Positions 9,629-19,710 are shown, counted from the first letter of the stretch. The stretch is DNA of 64,000 nt from an uncultured Flavobacteriaceae bacterium (GCA_937959395.1 CALGLR010000011.1:1-64000); one strand, 5' to 3'. Translations and numbers: made by a program. Notes: generated by a model from the sequence alone, not told the origin.

Positions 9629-10258
9629 CTATTTACTTAAATTCGTTTCAATTCCTTCTAAAGCTCCTTCTAAAAGCACTACTTGATTTGCATTCAAAAT
9701 CTTGTAAGTGCTTATTTCTGAGGCCATTATAACTTCTGAACCTTTTAAATTACGTGACGACAAATATACATTATTATTCGAAGCCCCCAATACAAAGAGA
9801 GATTTTTTACTTTCAAGGCCTAAAGCCTTTAAAACTCCCGTGAAATTTTTAGTTTTTGGAGTGTCAAAATTAAAGTCTTCCAACACAACTATAGACTTTT
9901 CACTAGCTTTAATACTTAATGCAGATCTACGCGCTAAACGCTTTACATTTTTATTAAGTTTAATATTATAACTTCTTGGTCTTGGTCCAAACATACGTCC
10001 ACCACCTCTAAAAACACCAGACTTAATACTACCTGCTCTAGCTGTACCTGTTCCTTTTTGTTTTTTGATTTTACGTGTACTACCTGTAATCTCTGCACGC
10101 TCTTTAGATTTGTGCGTTCCTTGTCTTTGGTTTGCTAAATATTGTTTAACATCCAAATACACGGCGTGATTATTAGGCTCAATAGCAAAAACATCGCTAG
10201 AAAGGTCTGCCTTTCTACCTGTTTCTTTTCCGTTTATATCTAAAACTGCTACTTTCAT
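9629..10258 (-). CDS. rplD: 50S ribosomal protein L4 (uL4)
   Basis: A 209-residue protein with the extended tunnel loop (GSTRKIKKQKGTGTARAGSI followed by GGGRMFGPRPRSYNIKLNKN, about residues 60-105) and a globular C-terminal domain. L4 is the autoregulator of the S10 operon in Escherichia coli. Here the start overlaps the rplC stop by one base (TAATG), so the two are translationally coupled. The structured spacer upstream of rplC is a possible place for control by L3 or L4, but that is inference. Confidence 0.97.
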   Translation of the reverse strand: MKVAVLDINGKETGRKADLSSDVFAIEPNNHAVYLDVKQYLANQRQGTHKSKERAEITGSTRKIKKQKGTGTARAGSIKSGVFRGGGRMFGPRPRSYNIKLNKNVKRLARRSALSIKASEKSIVVLEDFNFDTPKTKNFTGVLKALGLESKKSLFVLGASNNNVYLSSRNLKGSEVIMASEISTYKILNANQVVLLEGALEGIETNLSK

Positions 10259-10875
10259 TATTTTCTAATCGTTACATAAGCGTTTTTATGACCAGGAACA
10301 CATCCTTTAACCACAAGTAGATTCTTTTCAGCAACTACTTTTAAAACTCTTAAATTTTGAACTTTTATAGTGTCTCCACCCATTCTTCCTGCCATTTTCA
10401 TTCCTTTGAAAACTCTTGCTGGATAAGATGCCGCTCCAATAGAACCTGGTGCTCTTAAACGGTTATGTTGACCGTGAGTCGCTTGACCTACACCTCCAAA
10501 ACCATGACGTTTTACAACCCCTTGGAATCCTTTTCCTTTTGATGTTCCAGAAACATCTACAAATTCACCTTCTACAAAGTGCTCTACAGTGATAGCATCA
10601 CCTAACTTGTACTCCTCATCAAAACCTTGAAATTCTACGATTTTGCGTTTTACAGAAGTTCCTGCTTTTTTAGCGTGACCTAAGTCCGCTTTAGTAGCAC
10701 TTTTTTCTGTCGCGTCATCGAAACCAAGTTGAATAGCTTTATAGCCGTCAACTTCTTCAGTTCTGACTTGGGTAACGATACATGGCCCAGCTTCGATTAC
10801 TGTACATGGCATATTCTTACCATTTTCATCGAAGATGCTGGTCATACCGATTTTTTTTCCAATTAACCCAGACAT
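10258..10875 (-). CDS. rplC: 50S ribosomal protein L3 (uL3)
   Basis: A 205-residue protein: [20 protein letters not shown] at the N-terminus and the internal loop [20 protein letters not shown] followed by [18 protein letters not shown], which reaches the peptidyl transferase centre. It is the first gene after a 163-bp spacer holding three hairpins, unlike the tight spacing elsewhere in this cluster. Confidence 0.98.
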   Translation of the reverse strand: MSGLIGKKIGMTSIFDENGKNMPCTVIEAGPCIVTQVRTEEVDGYKAIQLGFDDATEKSATKADLGHAKKAGTSVKRKIVEFQGFDEEYKLGDAITVEHFVEGEFVDVSGTSKGKGFQGVVKRHGFGGVGQATHGQHNRLRAPGSIGAASYPARVFKGMKMAGRMGGDTIKVQNLRVLKVVAEKNLLVVKGCVPGHKNAYVTIRK

Positions 10876-10915
10876 AATTATTATTATTTGTTATTATTCA
10901 TTTATTAAAAACATA

Positions 10916-10943
10916 CAAGGCTGAAAAATACGTTTCAGCCTTG
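10916..10943 (-). terminator. terminator- or attenuator-like hairpin before rplC
   Basis: A perfect 11-bp inverted repeat (CAAGGCTGAAA at 10916-10926, TTTCAGCCTTG at 10933-10943) with a 6-nt loop. In the direction of transcription it is followed by TATGTTTTTAATAAA, a U-rich stretch, so it has the form of an intrinsic terminator. Because rplC and about 20 further ribosomal genes lie downstream, it is more likely an attenuator or partial terminator than an operon end. The role is inferred. Confidence 0.7.
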
Positions 10944-10963
10944 AATTGTATTTTTACCGTTTT

Positions 10964-11022
10964 TCCTAAACCCTCGTTTAGGACATGTAATTACTTCATG
11001 AGATTCCCACCTTCGTGGGAAT
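10964..11022 (-). promoter_or_regulatory. two hairpins in the rpsJ-rplC leader
   Basis: Two perfect inverted repeats lie in the spacer after rpsJ. The first in transcript order has arms at 11003-11010 and 11015-11022 (ATTCCCAC/GTGGGAAT, 4-nt loop). The second has arms at 10964-10971 and 10976-10983 (TCCTAAAC/GTTTAGGA, 4-nt loop). With the terminator-like hairpin at 10916-10943 they fill most of the 163-bp gap. This looks like a structured mRNA leader for rplC-rplD. I see no Bacteroidota-type -7 box in the gap, so it is probably read from the upstream promoter. Confidence 0.55.
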
Positions 11023-11038
11023 GTTCAATAAAAGTAAA

Positions 11039-11344
11039 TTATACTTTTATCTCCACTTCAACACCACTTGGTAATTCAAGCTTCATTAAAGCATCAATAG
11101 TTTTAGAAGATGAAGAGTAAATATCAAGTAATCTCTTATAAGAGCTTAATTGAAATTGTTCTCTTGACTTCTTATTTACGTGTGGTGAACGTAATACAGT
11201 AAAAATTTTCTTGTGTGTTGGTAATGGGATTGGCCCAGTTACAACAGCTCCTGTACTTTTTACTGTTTTTACAATCTTATCTGCAGACTTATCTACTAAG
11301 CTATGATCGTAAGACTTTAATTTAATTCTAATTTTTTGACTCAT
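11039..11344 (-). CDS. rpsJ: 30S ribosomal protein S10 (uS10)
   Basis: A 101-residue protein starting [20 protein letters not shown] and including [21 protein letters not shown]10 belongs to the head of the 30S subunit and, as NusE, to antitermination complexes. It lies 11 bp after fusA, so it is grouped with the str genes, while a structured 163-bp gap separates it from rplC. Confidence 0.98.
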   Translation of the reverse strand: MSQKIRIKLKSYDHSLVDKSADKIVKTVKSTGAVVTGPIPLPTHKKIFTVLRSPHVNKKSREQFQLSSYKRLLDIYSSSSKTIDALMKLELPSGVEVEIKV

Positions 11345-11355
11345 TTTCTTAACTT

Positions 11356-13482
11356 TTAAGATTGTTCTCCTTTAGCTGCTTTTATTACTTCTTCTGAAAT
11401 ATTAGAAGGTGTTTCAGCATAGTGCGAAAATTCCATAGTAGATGTTGCTCTACCTGATGATAATGTTCTTAATGTTGTTACATATCCAAACATTTCAGAT
11501 AATGGTACAGTGGCTTTTACAGTTTTTGCACCAGCTCTATCTCCCATATCACTTACTTGACCTCTTCTTCTATTTAAATCACCTACGATATCACCCATGT
11601 TTTCCTCTGGAGTAATAACTTCCAACTTCATTATAGGTTCCATAATTACAGCTTTGGCTGCTTTTGCAACATTTTTAAAACCAAGTTTGGCAGCTAATTC
11701 GAAAGATAATTGATCCGAATCCACGTCGTGATAAGAACCATCTCTTAAAGTAATCTTCATAGCATCAACTTCGAAACCTGCTAAAGGTCCATTTACCATT
11801 GCCATTTTAAATCCTTTTTCAATTGAAGGTATAAATTCCTTAGGAACATTACCACCTTTAATTACAGAAGTAAATTGAAGACCTACTTCACCTTCATCTG
11901 CTGGCTCAATAGTAAATACAATATCTGCGAATTTACCACGACCACCAGATTGCTTTTTGTAAACCTCTCTATGATCTGCAGAAGCAGTAATAGCTTCCTT
12001 ATACTCAACCTGAGGTTGCCCTTGGTTTACTTCTACTTTAAATTCACGCTTTAAACGATCTACAATAACGTCAAGGTGAAGCTCACCCATTCCAGATATA
12101 ATAGTCTGTCCAGAAGCTTCATCAGAACGCACTGTAAATGTTGGATCTTCTTCAGCTAGCTTAGCTAAACCAATACCTAATTTATCAACATCTGCTTTAG
12201 TTTTTGGTTCAACCGCGATACCAATTACTGGATCTGGAAAGTCCATAGATTCTAAAACAATAGGATGCTTTTCTGCTGAAAGTGTATCTCCTGTTTTTAT
12301 AGATTTAAAACCAACAGCAGCTCCAATATCCCCAGCTTCTATATAGTCAATTGCATTTTGCTTGTTAGCATGCATTTGATAGATACGTGAAATACGTTCT
12401 TTTTTTCCAGAACGATTATTTAACACATAAGAACCTGCATCTAAACGACCAGAATATGCTCTAAAAAATGCTAAACGCCCTACGAAAGGATCAGTAGCAA
12501 TTTTAAATGCTAAAGCAGCAAATGGTTCGTCTACGCTTGGTTTACGGATTTCTTCTTTATCTGTATCTGGATTAGTTCCAACAATACCTTCCTTATCCAT
12601 TGGAGAAGGTAGGTAACGACATACAGCATCTAATAAGAATTGTACACCTTTATTTTTGAAAGCAGAACCACAAATCATAGGAATGATAGCCATATCCATT
12701 ACAGCAGCTCTAAGCGCAGCGTGCACTTCATCTTCTGTAATAGAATCTTCGTCCTCCATAAATTTCTCCAAAAGATCTTCATCATAACTTGCTACTTCTT
12801 CAATTAAAAGTGCACGATATTTACGAGCTTCTTCTTTCATATCCTCAGGAATTTCGATAATATCGAATGTTGCTCCTTGAGTTTCATCATGCCATACAAT
12901 AGCACGGTTTTTTACTAAATCTATAACACCTTTAAAATCTTCTTCGTCACCAATGTTTAAAACGATTGGCACGGCGTTAGATTTCAACATGTCTTTTACT
13001 TGTTGACAAACCCCTAAAAAGTCAGATCCTTGACGGTCCATTTTATTAACGAAACCAATTCTTGGTACTTTATAGTTGTCAGCCAATCTCCAGTTGGTTT
13101 CAGATTGTGGCTCTACACCATCAACTGCACTAAACAAGAATACTAAACCATCTAAAACACGTAAAGATCTATTTACCTCTACAGTAAAATCTACGTGGCC
13201 AGGAGTATCAATTATATTAAAATGATATCCTTTTGTATCCGCTATTGCTTCTCCATTTTCTGTTGGAAATTTCCATTCGCATGTTGTAGCTGCAGATGTG
13301 ATAGTAATACCACGCTCCTGCTCCTGCTCCATCCAATCCATTGTAGCAGCACCATCATGCACCTCTCCAATTTTGTGAGAAACTCCTGTATAATAAAGAA
13401 CACGCTCTGTTGTTGTTGTTTTACCAGCATCAATATGAGCAGCAATTCCAATATTTCTTGTGAATTTTAAATCTCTTGCCAT
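11356..13482 (-). CDS. fusA: translation elongation factor G
   Basis: A 708-residue translocation GTPase. The P-loop AHIDAGKT is at residues 15-22, followed by the switch region, DTPGHVDF and the G4 motif NKMDR. Domains II to V follow, ending with [20 protein letters not shown], typical of EF-G. Its place between rpsG and rpsJ marks it as the main EF-G of the cell rather than a paralogue such as EF-G2 or TetM-type proteins. Confidence 0.98.
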   Translation of the reverse strand: MARDLKFTRNIGIAAHIDAGKTTTTERVLYYTGVSHKIGEVHDGAATMDWMEQEQERGITITSAATTCEWKFPTENGEAIADTKGYHFNIIDTPGHVDFTVEVNRSLRVLDGLVFLFSAVDGVEPQSETNWRLADNYKVPRIGFVNKMDRQGSDFLGVCQQVKDMLKSNAVPIVLNIGDEEDFKGVIDLVKNRAIVWHDETQGATFDIIEIPEDMKEEARKYRALLIEEVASYDEDLLEKFMEDEDSITEDEVHAALRAAVMDMAIIPMICGSAFKNKGVQFLLDAVCRYLPSPMDKEGIVGTNPDTDKEEIRKPSVDEPFAALAFKIATDPFVGRLAFFRAYSGRLDAGSYVLNNRSGKKERISRIYQMHANKQNAIDYIEAGDIGAAVGFKSIKTGDTLSAEKHPIVLESMDFPDPVIGIAVEPKTKADVDKLGIGLAKLAEEDPTFTVRSDEASGQTIISGMGELHLDVIVDRLKREFKVEVNQGQPQVEYKEAITASADHREVYKKQSGGRGKFADIVFTIEPADEGEVGLQFTSVIKGGNVPKEFIPSIEKGFKMAMVNGPLAGFEVDAMKITLRDGSYHDVDSDQLSFELAAKLGFKNVAKAAKAVIMEPIMKLEVITPEENMGDIVGDLNRRRGQVSDMGDRAGAKTVKATVPLSEMFGYVTTLRTLSSGRATSTMEFSHYAETPSNISEEVIKAAKGEQS

Positions 13483-13488
13483 TTCTTA

Positions 13489-13965
13489 TTAAAATCTAAA
13501 GTGAGAGAATGCTTTATTTGCTTCAGCCATTTTGTGAGTATCAACTCTTTTCTTAACCGCTGCTCCTTCTTCTTTAGCTGCTGCTAAAACCTCAGACGCT
13601 AAACGTTGTGCCATAGATTTTTCGTTTCTTTTACGAGAATAGCTAATTAACCATTTCATAGCTGTAGAAACCTTACGATCTGCACGGATTGGGTTAGGAA
13701 TTTGAAATGTAGCACCACCAACTCTACGACTACGTACTTCTACGTGAGGCATAACGTTAGACAATGCATCTTTCCACACTTCTAATGCTGTTTTTTCTTC
13801 GTCTGTTTTTTTTGAATCTACAATATCAATCGCATCGTAGAAAACTTTGAAAGCTACCGACTTTTTTCCATCCCACATCATCATGTTAACGAAACGAGTT
13901 ACTAACTGATCGTTAAAACGTGGATCCGGCAAAAGCGGTCTTTTTTTCGCTGCTCTTTTTCTCAT
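13489..13965 (-). CDS. rpsG: 30S ribosomal protein S7 (uS7)
   Basis: A 158-residue protein with the S7 pattern (LPDPRFNDQLVTRFVNMMMW, about 12-31; MPHVEVRSRRVGGATFQIPN, about 73-92). It nucleates assembly of the 30S head. Length is normal. It lies between rpsL and fusA. Confidence 0.98.
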   Translation of the reverse strand: MRKRAAKKRPLLPDPRFNDQLVTRFVNMMMWDGKKSVAFKVFYDAIDIVDSKKTDEEKTALEVWKDALSNVMPHVEVRSRRVGGATFQIPNPIRADRKVSTAMKWLISYSRKRNEKSMAQRLASEVLAAAKEEGAAVKKRVDTHKMAEANKAFSHFRF

Positions 13966-13988
13966 GTCTTTTCTTTAAAAGTTTTTAA

Positions 13989-14363
13989 TTACTTCTTTGG
14001 GCGTTTTGCACCATACTTAGATCTACGTTGTGTACGACCATCTACACCTGCGGTGTCTAATGCTCCACGAACGATATGATATCTAACTCCTGGCAAATCT
14101 TTTACCCTTCCACCTCTAACTAATACTATCGAGTGCTCTTGAAGATTATGTCCTTCTCCGCCAATGTATGCATTAACCTCGTTACCGTTTGTTAAACGAA
14201 CCCTTGCTACCTTACGCATTGCTGAGTTTGGTTTTTTTGGTGTCGTTGTATAAACACGAGTACATACACCACGTCTCTGAGGACAAGAATCTAAAGCAGC
14301 CGATTTACTCTTCTTAGTTATTTTGGCTCTTCCTTTTCTTACTAATTGTGAAATTGTTGGCAT
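13989..14363 (-). CDS. rpsL: 30S ribosomal protein S12 (uS12)
   Basis: A 124-residue decoding-centre protein starting [20 protein letters not shown]. The streptomycin-related positions look wild type: lysine in [12 protein letters not shown] and in [13 protein letters not shown]. The frame is open for 22 more codons upstream, but they cross the promoter and transcription start region, so the ATG at 14363 is the real start. First gene of the ribosomal block. Confidence 0.98.
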   Translation of the reverse strand: MPTISQLVRKGRAKITKKSKSAALDSCPQRRGVCTRVYTTTPKKPNSAMRKVARVRLTNGNEVNAYIGGEGHNLQEHSIVLVRGGRVKDLPGVRYHIVRGALDTAGVDGRTQRRSKYGAKRPKK

Positions 14364-14407
14364 ATATTGTATATATAATATTTTATAACCTCTTCTTAAG
14401 AGGGGTG

Positions 14408-14437
14408 CAAATGTAGGAATTAAAATCAATAATTCAA
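14408..14437 (-). promoter_or_regulatory. promoter of the rpsL ribosomal operon
   Basis: On the minus strand the sequence reads TTG, 19 bases, then TACATTTG, an exact fit to the Bacteroidota sigma-70-type consensus (TTG at -33, TAnnTTTG at -7). The -7 box complement is at 14408-14415 and the -33 at 14435-14437. The expected start site, near 14402, falls at a small hairpin (CCTCTT at 14389-14394, AAGAGG at 14398-14403), so the mRNA may begin in a stem. This leaves a leader of about 40 nt before rpsL. Confidence 0.85.
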
Positions 14438-14523
14438 ATCATACCGCATTAATTTTTTGAACTGCACAAAAATTCGTTTAACAACCATATTATATCTTCC
14501 CTTTTTCCGTTAGCTTTACATAA

Positions 14524-14531
14524 TAAATTTG
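14524..14531 (+). promoter_or_regulatory. -7 promoter box for the Omp85-like gene
   Basis: TAAATTTG is an exact match to the Bacteroidota -7 consensus. The -33 position, 19 bases upstream, reads TTT instead of TTG. It lies 11 bases before the GTG start, which implies a very short leader. It is divergent from the rpsL promoter, with about 90 bp between the two -7 boxes. Confidence 0.5.
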
Positions 14532-14542
14532 TAATATATAGA

Positions 14543-16243
14543 GTGCTTAGATTTTCTACTTCGATAATTATCCTACTATTCTTTTTTTCTTCGGAAATAA
14601 TTGGGCAAGAATTACAATTAAAAATTACGAGTATAGATAGCACAAAGAATGCTATTATTGACAGCTTAAGCTATTCTAATCGTTTTAAAGATTATAATTC
14701 TATTAAGAAAGAAGTTGATTCGTTTCAAATAAGATTGCATACTGCAGGCTACATAAACAATAAACTAGTTCAATTTCAAAAGAAAAACGACTCTATTTTC
14801 AATGTCGCTTTTCAATTAAATAATAAATACAAATACATTCAGATTAAATATTCGCCAGAATTTATTAATCCAAGTGTCATTAATGATATTACGCAAAACA
14901 TAAAAAATAATGACACTTTATTTACTATACCTTTTAATAAAACGGAATCTATTTTAAATTATATCAATGAGAAACTTACTGAGAATGGTTACCCCTTTAC
15001 AAAAATTAAATTATCAAAAATAGGAATCAAAGATAAAAACACTTTAAAAGCTTCGTTGATTGTATTAAAAAATAAAACCCAAAGAAGCTTAGATAAAATA
15101 ATACTTAAAGGTTATGAAAAATTTCCAAAATCTTTTTTAAAGCGTTATTTAAAAATAAAACCTGAAAAAACATTCAACATCTCTTCTATTAATAAAAAGA
15201 TTGAAACTTTAAATAATCTTAAATTTGCTAATCAAATTAGACCTCCTGAAGCACTTTTTACAAAAGATTCTACCATACTATATATATATGTAGAAAAAAA
15301 ACAAAGTAATTCGTTTGATGGTTTTCTTGGATTTAATACTAATGAGGAAAATAATAAGTTAGAATTTAATGGGTATCTTAATCTTGACCTTAATAATAAT
15401 TTCAATTACGGCGAATCCTTAGGTATAATTTATAAAAGCGATGAAAATGAACAAACCACTTTTCAAGCCAACCTAAATACACCTTATATATTAGGCTCTC
15501 CCATTGGAGCCGAATTAGAATTAAATCTTTTTAAAAAAGATTCAACTTTTAGCACTGTTAGTCAACAAGCAAAGCTATATTATCAATTAAATAGTAAAAC
15601 AAAAGTTTATTCTGGAGTAGATTTTTCGGAATCTACTAATTTATTAAATCAGGATGATAGTATAGAGATACAAGATTATAAATCTAATTTTTACACATTA
15701 AGTTTTAGCTTTGAAAGAAGAAATAGGGCTTACTCTTTATTTCCAATACAATCTAGTTTTATTTTGGAAACAGGTTTTGGTAATCGTGTTAAATCGAACA
15801 CTACCGAAAATCAAACAAAAATATCGACCGATATCTTTCATATTTTCAATTTAAACACAAAAAATAGTATTTATGGAAGACTCAATGGGAGTTGGTTAAC
15901 ATCAGACTCTTTTTTAGAAAACGAGCTATATCGATTTGGAGGTATTAATTCTATTAGGGGTTTTGAAGAAAATAGTTTAACAGCAAATTTGTTTACTACT
16001 TTAAATACAGAATACCGCTACAAGTTAAATTCTAATATATATATACATAGCATAATTGATTTAGGATACTTTGACAATTCAATTTCTAAGCAACAAGAAA
16101 ACTTATATGGTTTTGGTTTCGGTTTTGGACTAATAACAAAATCTGGCTTATTAAAATTTAATTTTGCTAATGGAAGAACTCAAGAGCAACAATTTAAATT
16201 TTCTAATTCAAAAATACATTTAAGTTTAATCGCTTTGTTTTAA
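14543..16243 (+). CDS. Omp85/BamA-like outer-membrane protein
   Basis: A 566-residue protein with an N-terminal signal peptide (about residues 1-21, ending IIGQ), then a region of about 200 residues that looks like POTRA-type alpha/beta repeats (for example KTQRSLDKIILKGYEKFPKS), then a beta-rich half. The Omp85 signature loop is visible as FGGINSIRGFEENSL with R472-G473-F474, and the chain ends in Phe, as expected for a barrel. It is shorter than BamA (about 800 or more residues) and resembles the smaller TamA/surface-antigen group. The start is GTG; no ATG lies nearby that would keep the signal peptide. Substrate unknown. It is transcribed away from the ribosomal block. Confidence 0.75.
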   Translation: MLRFSTSIIILLFFFSSEIIGQELQLKITSIDSTKNAIIDSLSYSNRFKDYNSIKKEVDSFQIRLHTAGYINNKLVQFQKKNDSIFNVAFQLNNKYKYIQIKYSPEFINPSVINDITQNIKNNDTLFTIPFNKTESILNYINEKLTENGYPFTKIKLSKIGIKDKNTLKASLIVLKNKTQRSLDKIILKGYEKFPKSFLKRYLKIKPEKTFNISSINKKIETLNNLKFANQIRPPEALFTKDSTILYIYVEKKQSNSFDGFLGFNTNEENNKLEFNGYLNLDLNNNFNYGESLGIIYKSDENEQTTFQANLNTPYILGSPIGAELELNLFKKDSTFSTVSQQAKLYYQLNSKTKVYSGVDFSESTNLLNQDDSIEIQDYKSNFYTLSFSFERRNRAYSLFPIQSSFILETGFGNRVKSNTTENQTKISTDIFHIFNLNTKNSIYGRLNGSWLTSDSFLENELYRFGGINSIRGFEENSLTANLFTTLNTEYRYKLNSNIYIHSIIDLGYFDNSISKQQENLYGFGFGFGLITKSGLLKFNFANGRTQEQQFKFSNSKIHLSLIALF

Positions 16244-16304
16244 GCGTTTATAAGCGTTTCAACGACAAAACACGCTGTTGATGTTAAAAATTTAACCATT
16301 TATT

Positions 16305-16337
16305 GTTGGTTTATTAACTTTTTATTATGATTTTTGA
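16305..16337 (+). promoter_or_regulatory. conserved promoter-like block before susC-type gene 1
   Basis: This 33-bp block is identical at 31 positions to 27631-27663, which lies at the same distance before the second SusC gene, although the surrounding DNA differs. It contains TTG, a 20-base spacer and GATTTTTG, one base off the -7 consensus. It probably drives both SusC units together; a binding site for a shared regulator is also possible. Confidence 0.6.
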
Positions 16338-16364
16338 AGATCTAATAAAAACAAATCATAAAAA

Positions 16365-19300
16365 ATGAATTCAAAGTTAAACACGATTTTAACGCTGTTT
16401 CTGGCGTTAATTGTGCAATTGTCGTTTGCACAAGAAAAAACAATTTCGGGTACTATAACCGACGAGAGTTCTTTACCCCTTCCGGGAGTAAATATTGTCG
16501 TTAAAGGCACAAGCACTGGAACACAGACAGATTTTGATGGAAACTATTCTATTACTTCAAGTACCGGCTCAACTTTAGTATATTCTTTCGTTGGCTATAA
16601 AACTGAAGAAAAAGTGATAGGTGCTTCAAACACGATCAGTTTTGGAATGTTACCCGATGTAGAAGCAATTGATGAAGTAATTGTAACTGCCCTTGGTATT
16701 AAGAAAGAAGAAAAAGCATTAGGTTATTCTGTTGCTAAAGTAAAATCTGAAGAATTAGAACAAAGAGCTGTTGCAGATGTAGCAAGAGTACTTGATGGAA
16801 AAGCTTCTGGTGTTCAAATTACTGCGCAATCTGGAACTTCTGGATCTGCAACAAATGTAATCATTAGAGGATTTAACTCTATTAATGGAAGTAACCAAGC
16901 GTTATTTGTTGTAGACGGTGTCCCTTTTAGTAGTGATAATAATACGTCAGGTAGTTTTGCTTCAGGTAACGTTGGATCTAGTCGTTTTCTAGATTTGGAT
17001 CCTAACAGTATTGAAAGTGTTAGTGTACTTAAAGGTCTTGCTGCTGCAAACTTATATGGTACTCAAGGTAGTAACGGTGTTATATTAATTACAACCAAAT
17101 CTGGAAGTAATGCAAAAAAAGTAAGCAAAACAGAAGTAACAGTAGCTTCTTCTTATTTTGTTAATGAAATTGCCTCTTTACCAGATTATCAAGACAGTTA
17201 TGGTGGGGGGTTTAATCAATCATTTGGTTGGTTCTTTAGTAACTGGGGACCTGCTTTTAGTCCAGAAGGTGTAGATGGTTATTTAAATGACCCTGCAGGT
17301 TTAATTGATGCAGAAGGGACGGTTAGACACCCTTATGCGACTTCTGCTTTCCTTAATGGCCCTAATGGAAACAATGGAAATAATATATTGAGTGATCAAT
17401 TTAGAGGGCAGCGCTATGAATACAGACCGTATGATAATGTCTCAGGCTTCTTTCAAAGCGGTGCTGTAAAAAGTAATTCGGTTAATATTAAAGGGGGTTC
17501 TAAAGATGGAGATGTTTCTTTCAATACTAACTTTGGTCATTTAGATGAAACAGGTTTTACTCCAGGTAATGGATTAAGAAGAACTAACATCTCTGTTGGT
17601 GGTGTTGCTAAATTGAATAATAAATTTACTGTAAATGGCACATTTAATTATGCGTTAACGAATTTTAAGTCTCCTCCTGTATCTGCTAGTTTAGGTAATG
17701 GAACAACGGGATTCTCTGTTTTTGGCAATGTTTTCTTTACTCCAAGAAATGTTGATTTAAATGGTTTACCTTTTGAAATTCCTGAAACTGGTGGTAGTAT
17801 ATATTATCGTAATGGTAATGATATTATTAATCCAAGATGGACTTTAAAAAATGCTGGTACTAAACAAATTACAAATAGAGCATTTGGAACGACTAGTTTA
17901 ACATATGATTTTAATGAAAATTTAAGTGCAACCTATAGAGCTGGTATCGATTTTTATAACGAAAGAACAACCGAATCATCAAACAAAAATGGAGTTAATT
18001 TTGATGACGCCGTTTTTGGTTTTCTTCAAACAACTGAAGTAAACAATACTATATGGGATCATTTCGCATCCTTAAACGGAGATTATGATTTAACCGATGA
18101 TATTGGTTTAAGTTTCGTAACTGGTTTAACAAGTCGTTCTACACAATTTAGAAGACAAGGTCTAAGAAGTACTGGACAAATTGTATTTGGAGTTAAAAAA
18201 CATTTTAATTTTGAAAACCAAAGCACAACTTATGCTGATGGAACCACACAAATAGAGTTTGAACAAATTAGAAATATTGTTGGTTTATTAGGAGAAACTA
18301 CTCTAGATTATGGAAATCATACTTTCCTTACCCTATCGGCTAGAAATGATTGGGTTTCAAACTTACCTGTAGAAAACAACTCTCAATTTTATGCTAGTGT
18401 TAGTGGTTCTTTCTTGCCAACTGCTGCAATTGAAGGGTTGAGATCTGAAAGCGGTAAAGGATTAAATTATTTAAAATTGAGAGCTGGTTTAGGACAATCT
18501 GCTGGTTTTCCAACTGGTTACCCTGTTTCTCCTGTAGTCATCCAAGCTACACAACAAAATGGTGGTAATGCTGGCACAATAGTAACTAATACATCTTCCG
18601 ATACTAATTCTAATGAAGGTTTAAAACCTGAACTAATAACTGAAGTTGAAGTTGGTTTTGATTCTAGATTTCTAGACAATAGAATAAACATAAGTGTTTC
18701 TTATTTCGATAGACAAACAAAAAACTTAATTGTTAATACTCCTCTAGCTCCATCCTCTGGATTTACCAGTAAAACTACAAATATTGGTAAAGTTGAAGGT
18801 TCTGGTTGGGAAGCAGACTTAGGATTTGATATTTTTAAAAATGAAAACAATGGCTTTAATTGGAATTCAAGAGTAAACTTTACACAAAGTAAACAAATTG
18901 TTACTGAGCAAGATACGGACCAAATAATTTATTCTGGCTTTAACAATTTAGGTAATGCAGCTATTGAAGGGGAGCAATTAGGTGTTATTGTAGGTACTCA
19001 AATATTAAGAGATGATAATGGGAATTTTGTTGTGAATAGTGCAGGTAACTATATTGATCAAACTAATATTATTTTAAATGATGGTCGTTCAATTACGCCC
19101 ATTATTGGTAACCCAAATCCTGATTTCGTGATGAACTACTCCAATTCATTATCATACAAAAACTGGAATTTAGGTTTTCAAATAAACCATACTGTTGGAG
19201 GAGATGTTTACTCGTCTACAATATCTACTCTTTTAGGTCGTGGATTAATAGTTGAAGATAGAAAAAACACTTTTATCTTACCAGGTGTTCAGCAAGGGAC

Positions 19301-19643
19301 TACAACTCCAAATCAAACGCAGATAAATAACTCTACCTATTATTTCACTAATGTTTTGTTTGGCCCTAATGAATTACAAATATATGATGCTTCTGTAATT
19401 CGTTTACAAGAATTATCATTTGGATATTCATTCCCAAAAAGGTATTTAGATAAAACACCATTTGGTTCATTATCTTTAACAGCTAGTGGGTTTAATTTAT
19501 GGTATGATGCATATAATACACCAGAAGCTGCTAACTTTGACCCTAATGTTGCAGGAACTGGTATTGGAAATGGTAGAGGTTTTGATTTCTTAAATGGTCC
19601 TAGTTCAAGACGATTTGGAGTTAGCCTCAAAGCATCATTTTAA
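16365..19643 (+). CDS. SusC/RagA family TonB-linked outer-membrane transporter 1
   Basis: A 1,092-residue outer-membrane receptor. A signal peptide (residues 1-22, ending SFAQ) is followed by a carboxypeptidase-regulatory-like domain (SGTITDESSLPLPGVNIVVK, about 27-46), the SusC-specific stretch VIVTALGIKKEEKALGYSVA (about 105-124), a plug with GKASGVQITAQSG and VIIRGFNSI, and a long beta barrel ending GVSLKASF. SusC proteins import oligomers or peptides by TonB energy through a SusD lid. The partner SusD gene follows after a 67-bp gap with a hairpin. The substrate cannot be read from the sequence. Confidence 0.93.
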   Translation: MNSKLNTILTLFLALIVQLSFAQEKTISGTITDESSLPLPGVNIVVKGTSTGTQTDFDGNYSITSSTGSTLVYSFVGYKTEEKVIGASNTISFGMLPDVEAIDEVIVTALGIKKEEKALGYSVAKVKSEELEQRAVADVARVLDGKASGVQITAQSGTSGSATNVIIRGFNSINGSNQALFVVDGVPFSSDNNTSGSFASGNVGSSRFLDLDPNSIESVSVLKGLAAANLYGTQGSNGVILITTKSGSNAKKVSKTEVTVASSYFVNEIASLPDYQDSYGGGFNQSFGWFFSNWGPAFSPEGVDGYLNDPAGLIDAEGTVRHPYATSAFLNGPNGNNGNNILSDQFRGQRYEYRPYDNVSGFFQSGAVKSNSVNIKGGSKDGDVSFNTNFGHLDETGFTPGNGLRRTNISVGGVAKLNNKFTVNGTFNYALTNFKSPPVSASLGNGTTGFSVFGNVFFTPRNVDLNGLPFEIPETGGSIYYRNGNDIINPRWTLKNAGTKQITNRAFGTTSLTYDFNENLSATYRAGIDFYNERTTESSNKNGVNFDDAVFGFLQTTEVNNTIWDHFASLNGDYDLTDDIGLSFVTGLTSRSTQFRRQGLRSTGQIVFGVKKHFNFENQSTTYADGTTQIEFEQIRNIVGLLGETTLDYGNHTFLTLSARNDWVSNLPVENNSQFYASVSGSFLPTAAIEGLRSESGKGLNYLKLRAGLGQSAGFPTGYPVSPVVIQATQQNGGNAGTIVTNTSSDTNSNEGLKPELITEVEVGFDSRFLDNRINISVSYFDRQTKNLIVNTPLAPSSGFTSKTTNIGKVEGSGWEADLGFDIFKNENNGFNWNSRVNFTQSKQIVTEQDTDQIIYSGFNNLGNAAIEGEQLGVIVGTQILRDDNGNFVVNSAGNYIDQTNIILNDGRSITPIIGNPNPDFVMNYSNSLSYKNWNLGFQINHTVGGDVYSSTISTLLGRGLIVEDRKNTFILPGVQQGTTTPNQTQINNSTYYFTNVLFGPNELQIYDASVIRLQELSFGYSFPKRYLDKTPFGSLSLTASGFNLWYDAYNTPEAANFDPNVAGTGIGNGRGFDFLNGPSSRRFGVSLKASF

Positions 19644-19656
19644 AGTTTAACCATTA

Positions 19657-19692
19657 TGTAGACGCAACCATAGCTATATAAACGCGTCTACA
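19657..19692 (+). repeat. hairpin between susC-type and susD-type genes
   Basis: A perfect 9-bp inverted repeat (TGTAGACGC at 19657-19665, GCGTCTACA at 19684-19692) with an 18-nt loop fills the middle of the 67-bp gap. No U-tract follows, so it is not a classical terminator. It could stabilise the upstream mRNA or set the SusC:SusD ratio. The second pair, with a 14-bp gap, has no such structure. Confidence 0.6.
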
Positions 19693-19710
19693 AATAAATA
19701 ATTAAAGATT

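Noticed and set aside
13195-13470. Open frames on the strand opposite fusA and other ribosomal genes
   Set aside because: They are shadows of strongly conserved genes, with odd composition (Cys-rich or Ser-rich runs) and no start signals.
14364-14429. Longer N-terminus for S12 (22 more codons)
   Set aside because: The extension includes the promoter -7 box and the expected transcription start, so it cannot be translated from this mRNA.
19340-19630. Minus-strand open frame inside the end of SusC 1
   Set aside because: Antisense shadow of the conserved barrel end; no signal or family features.
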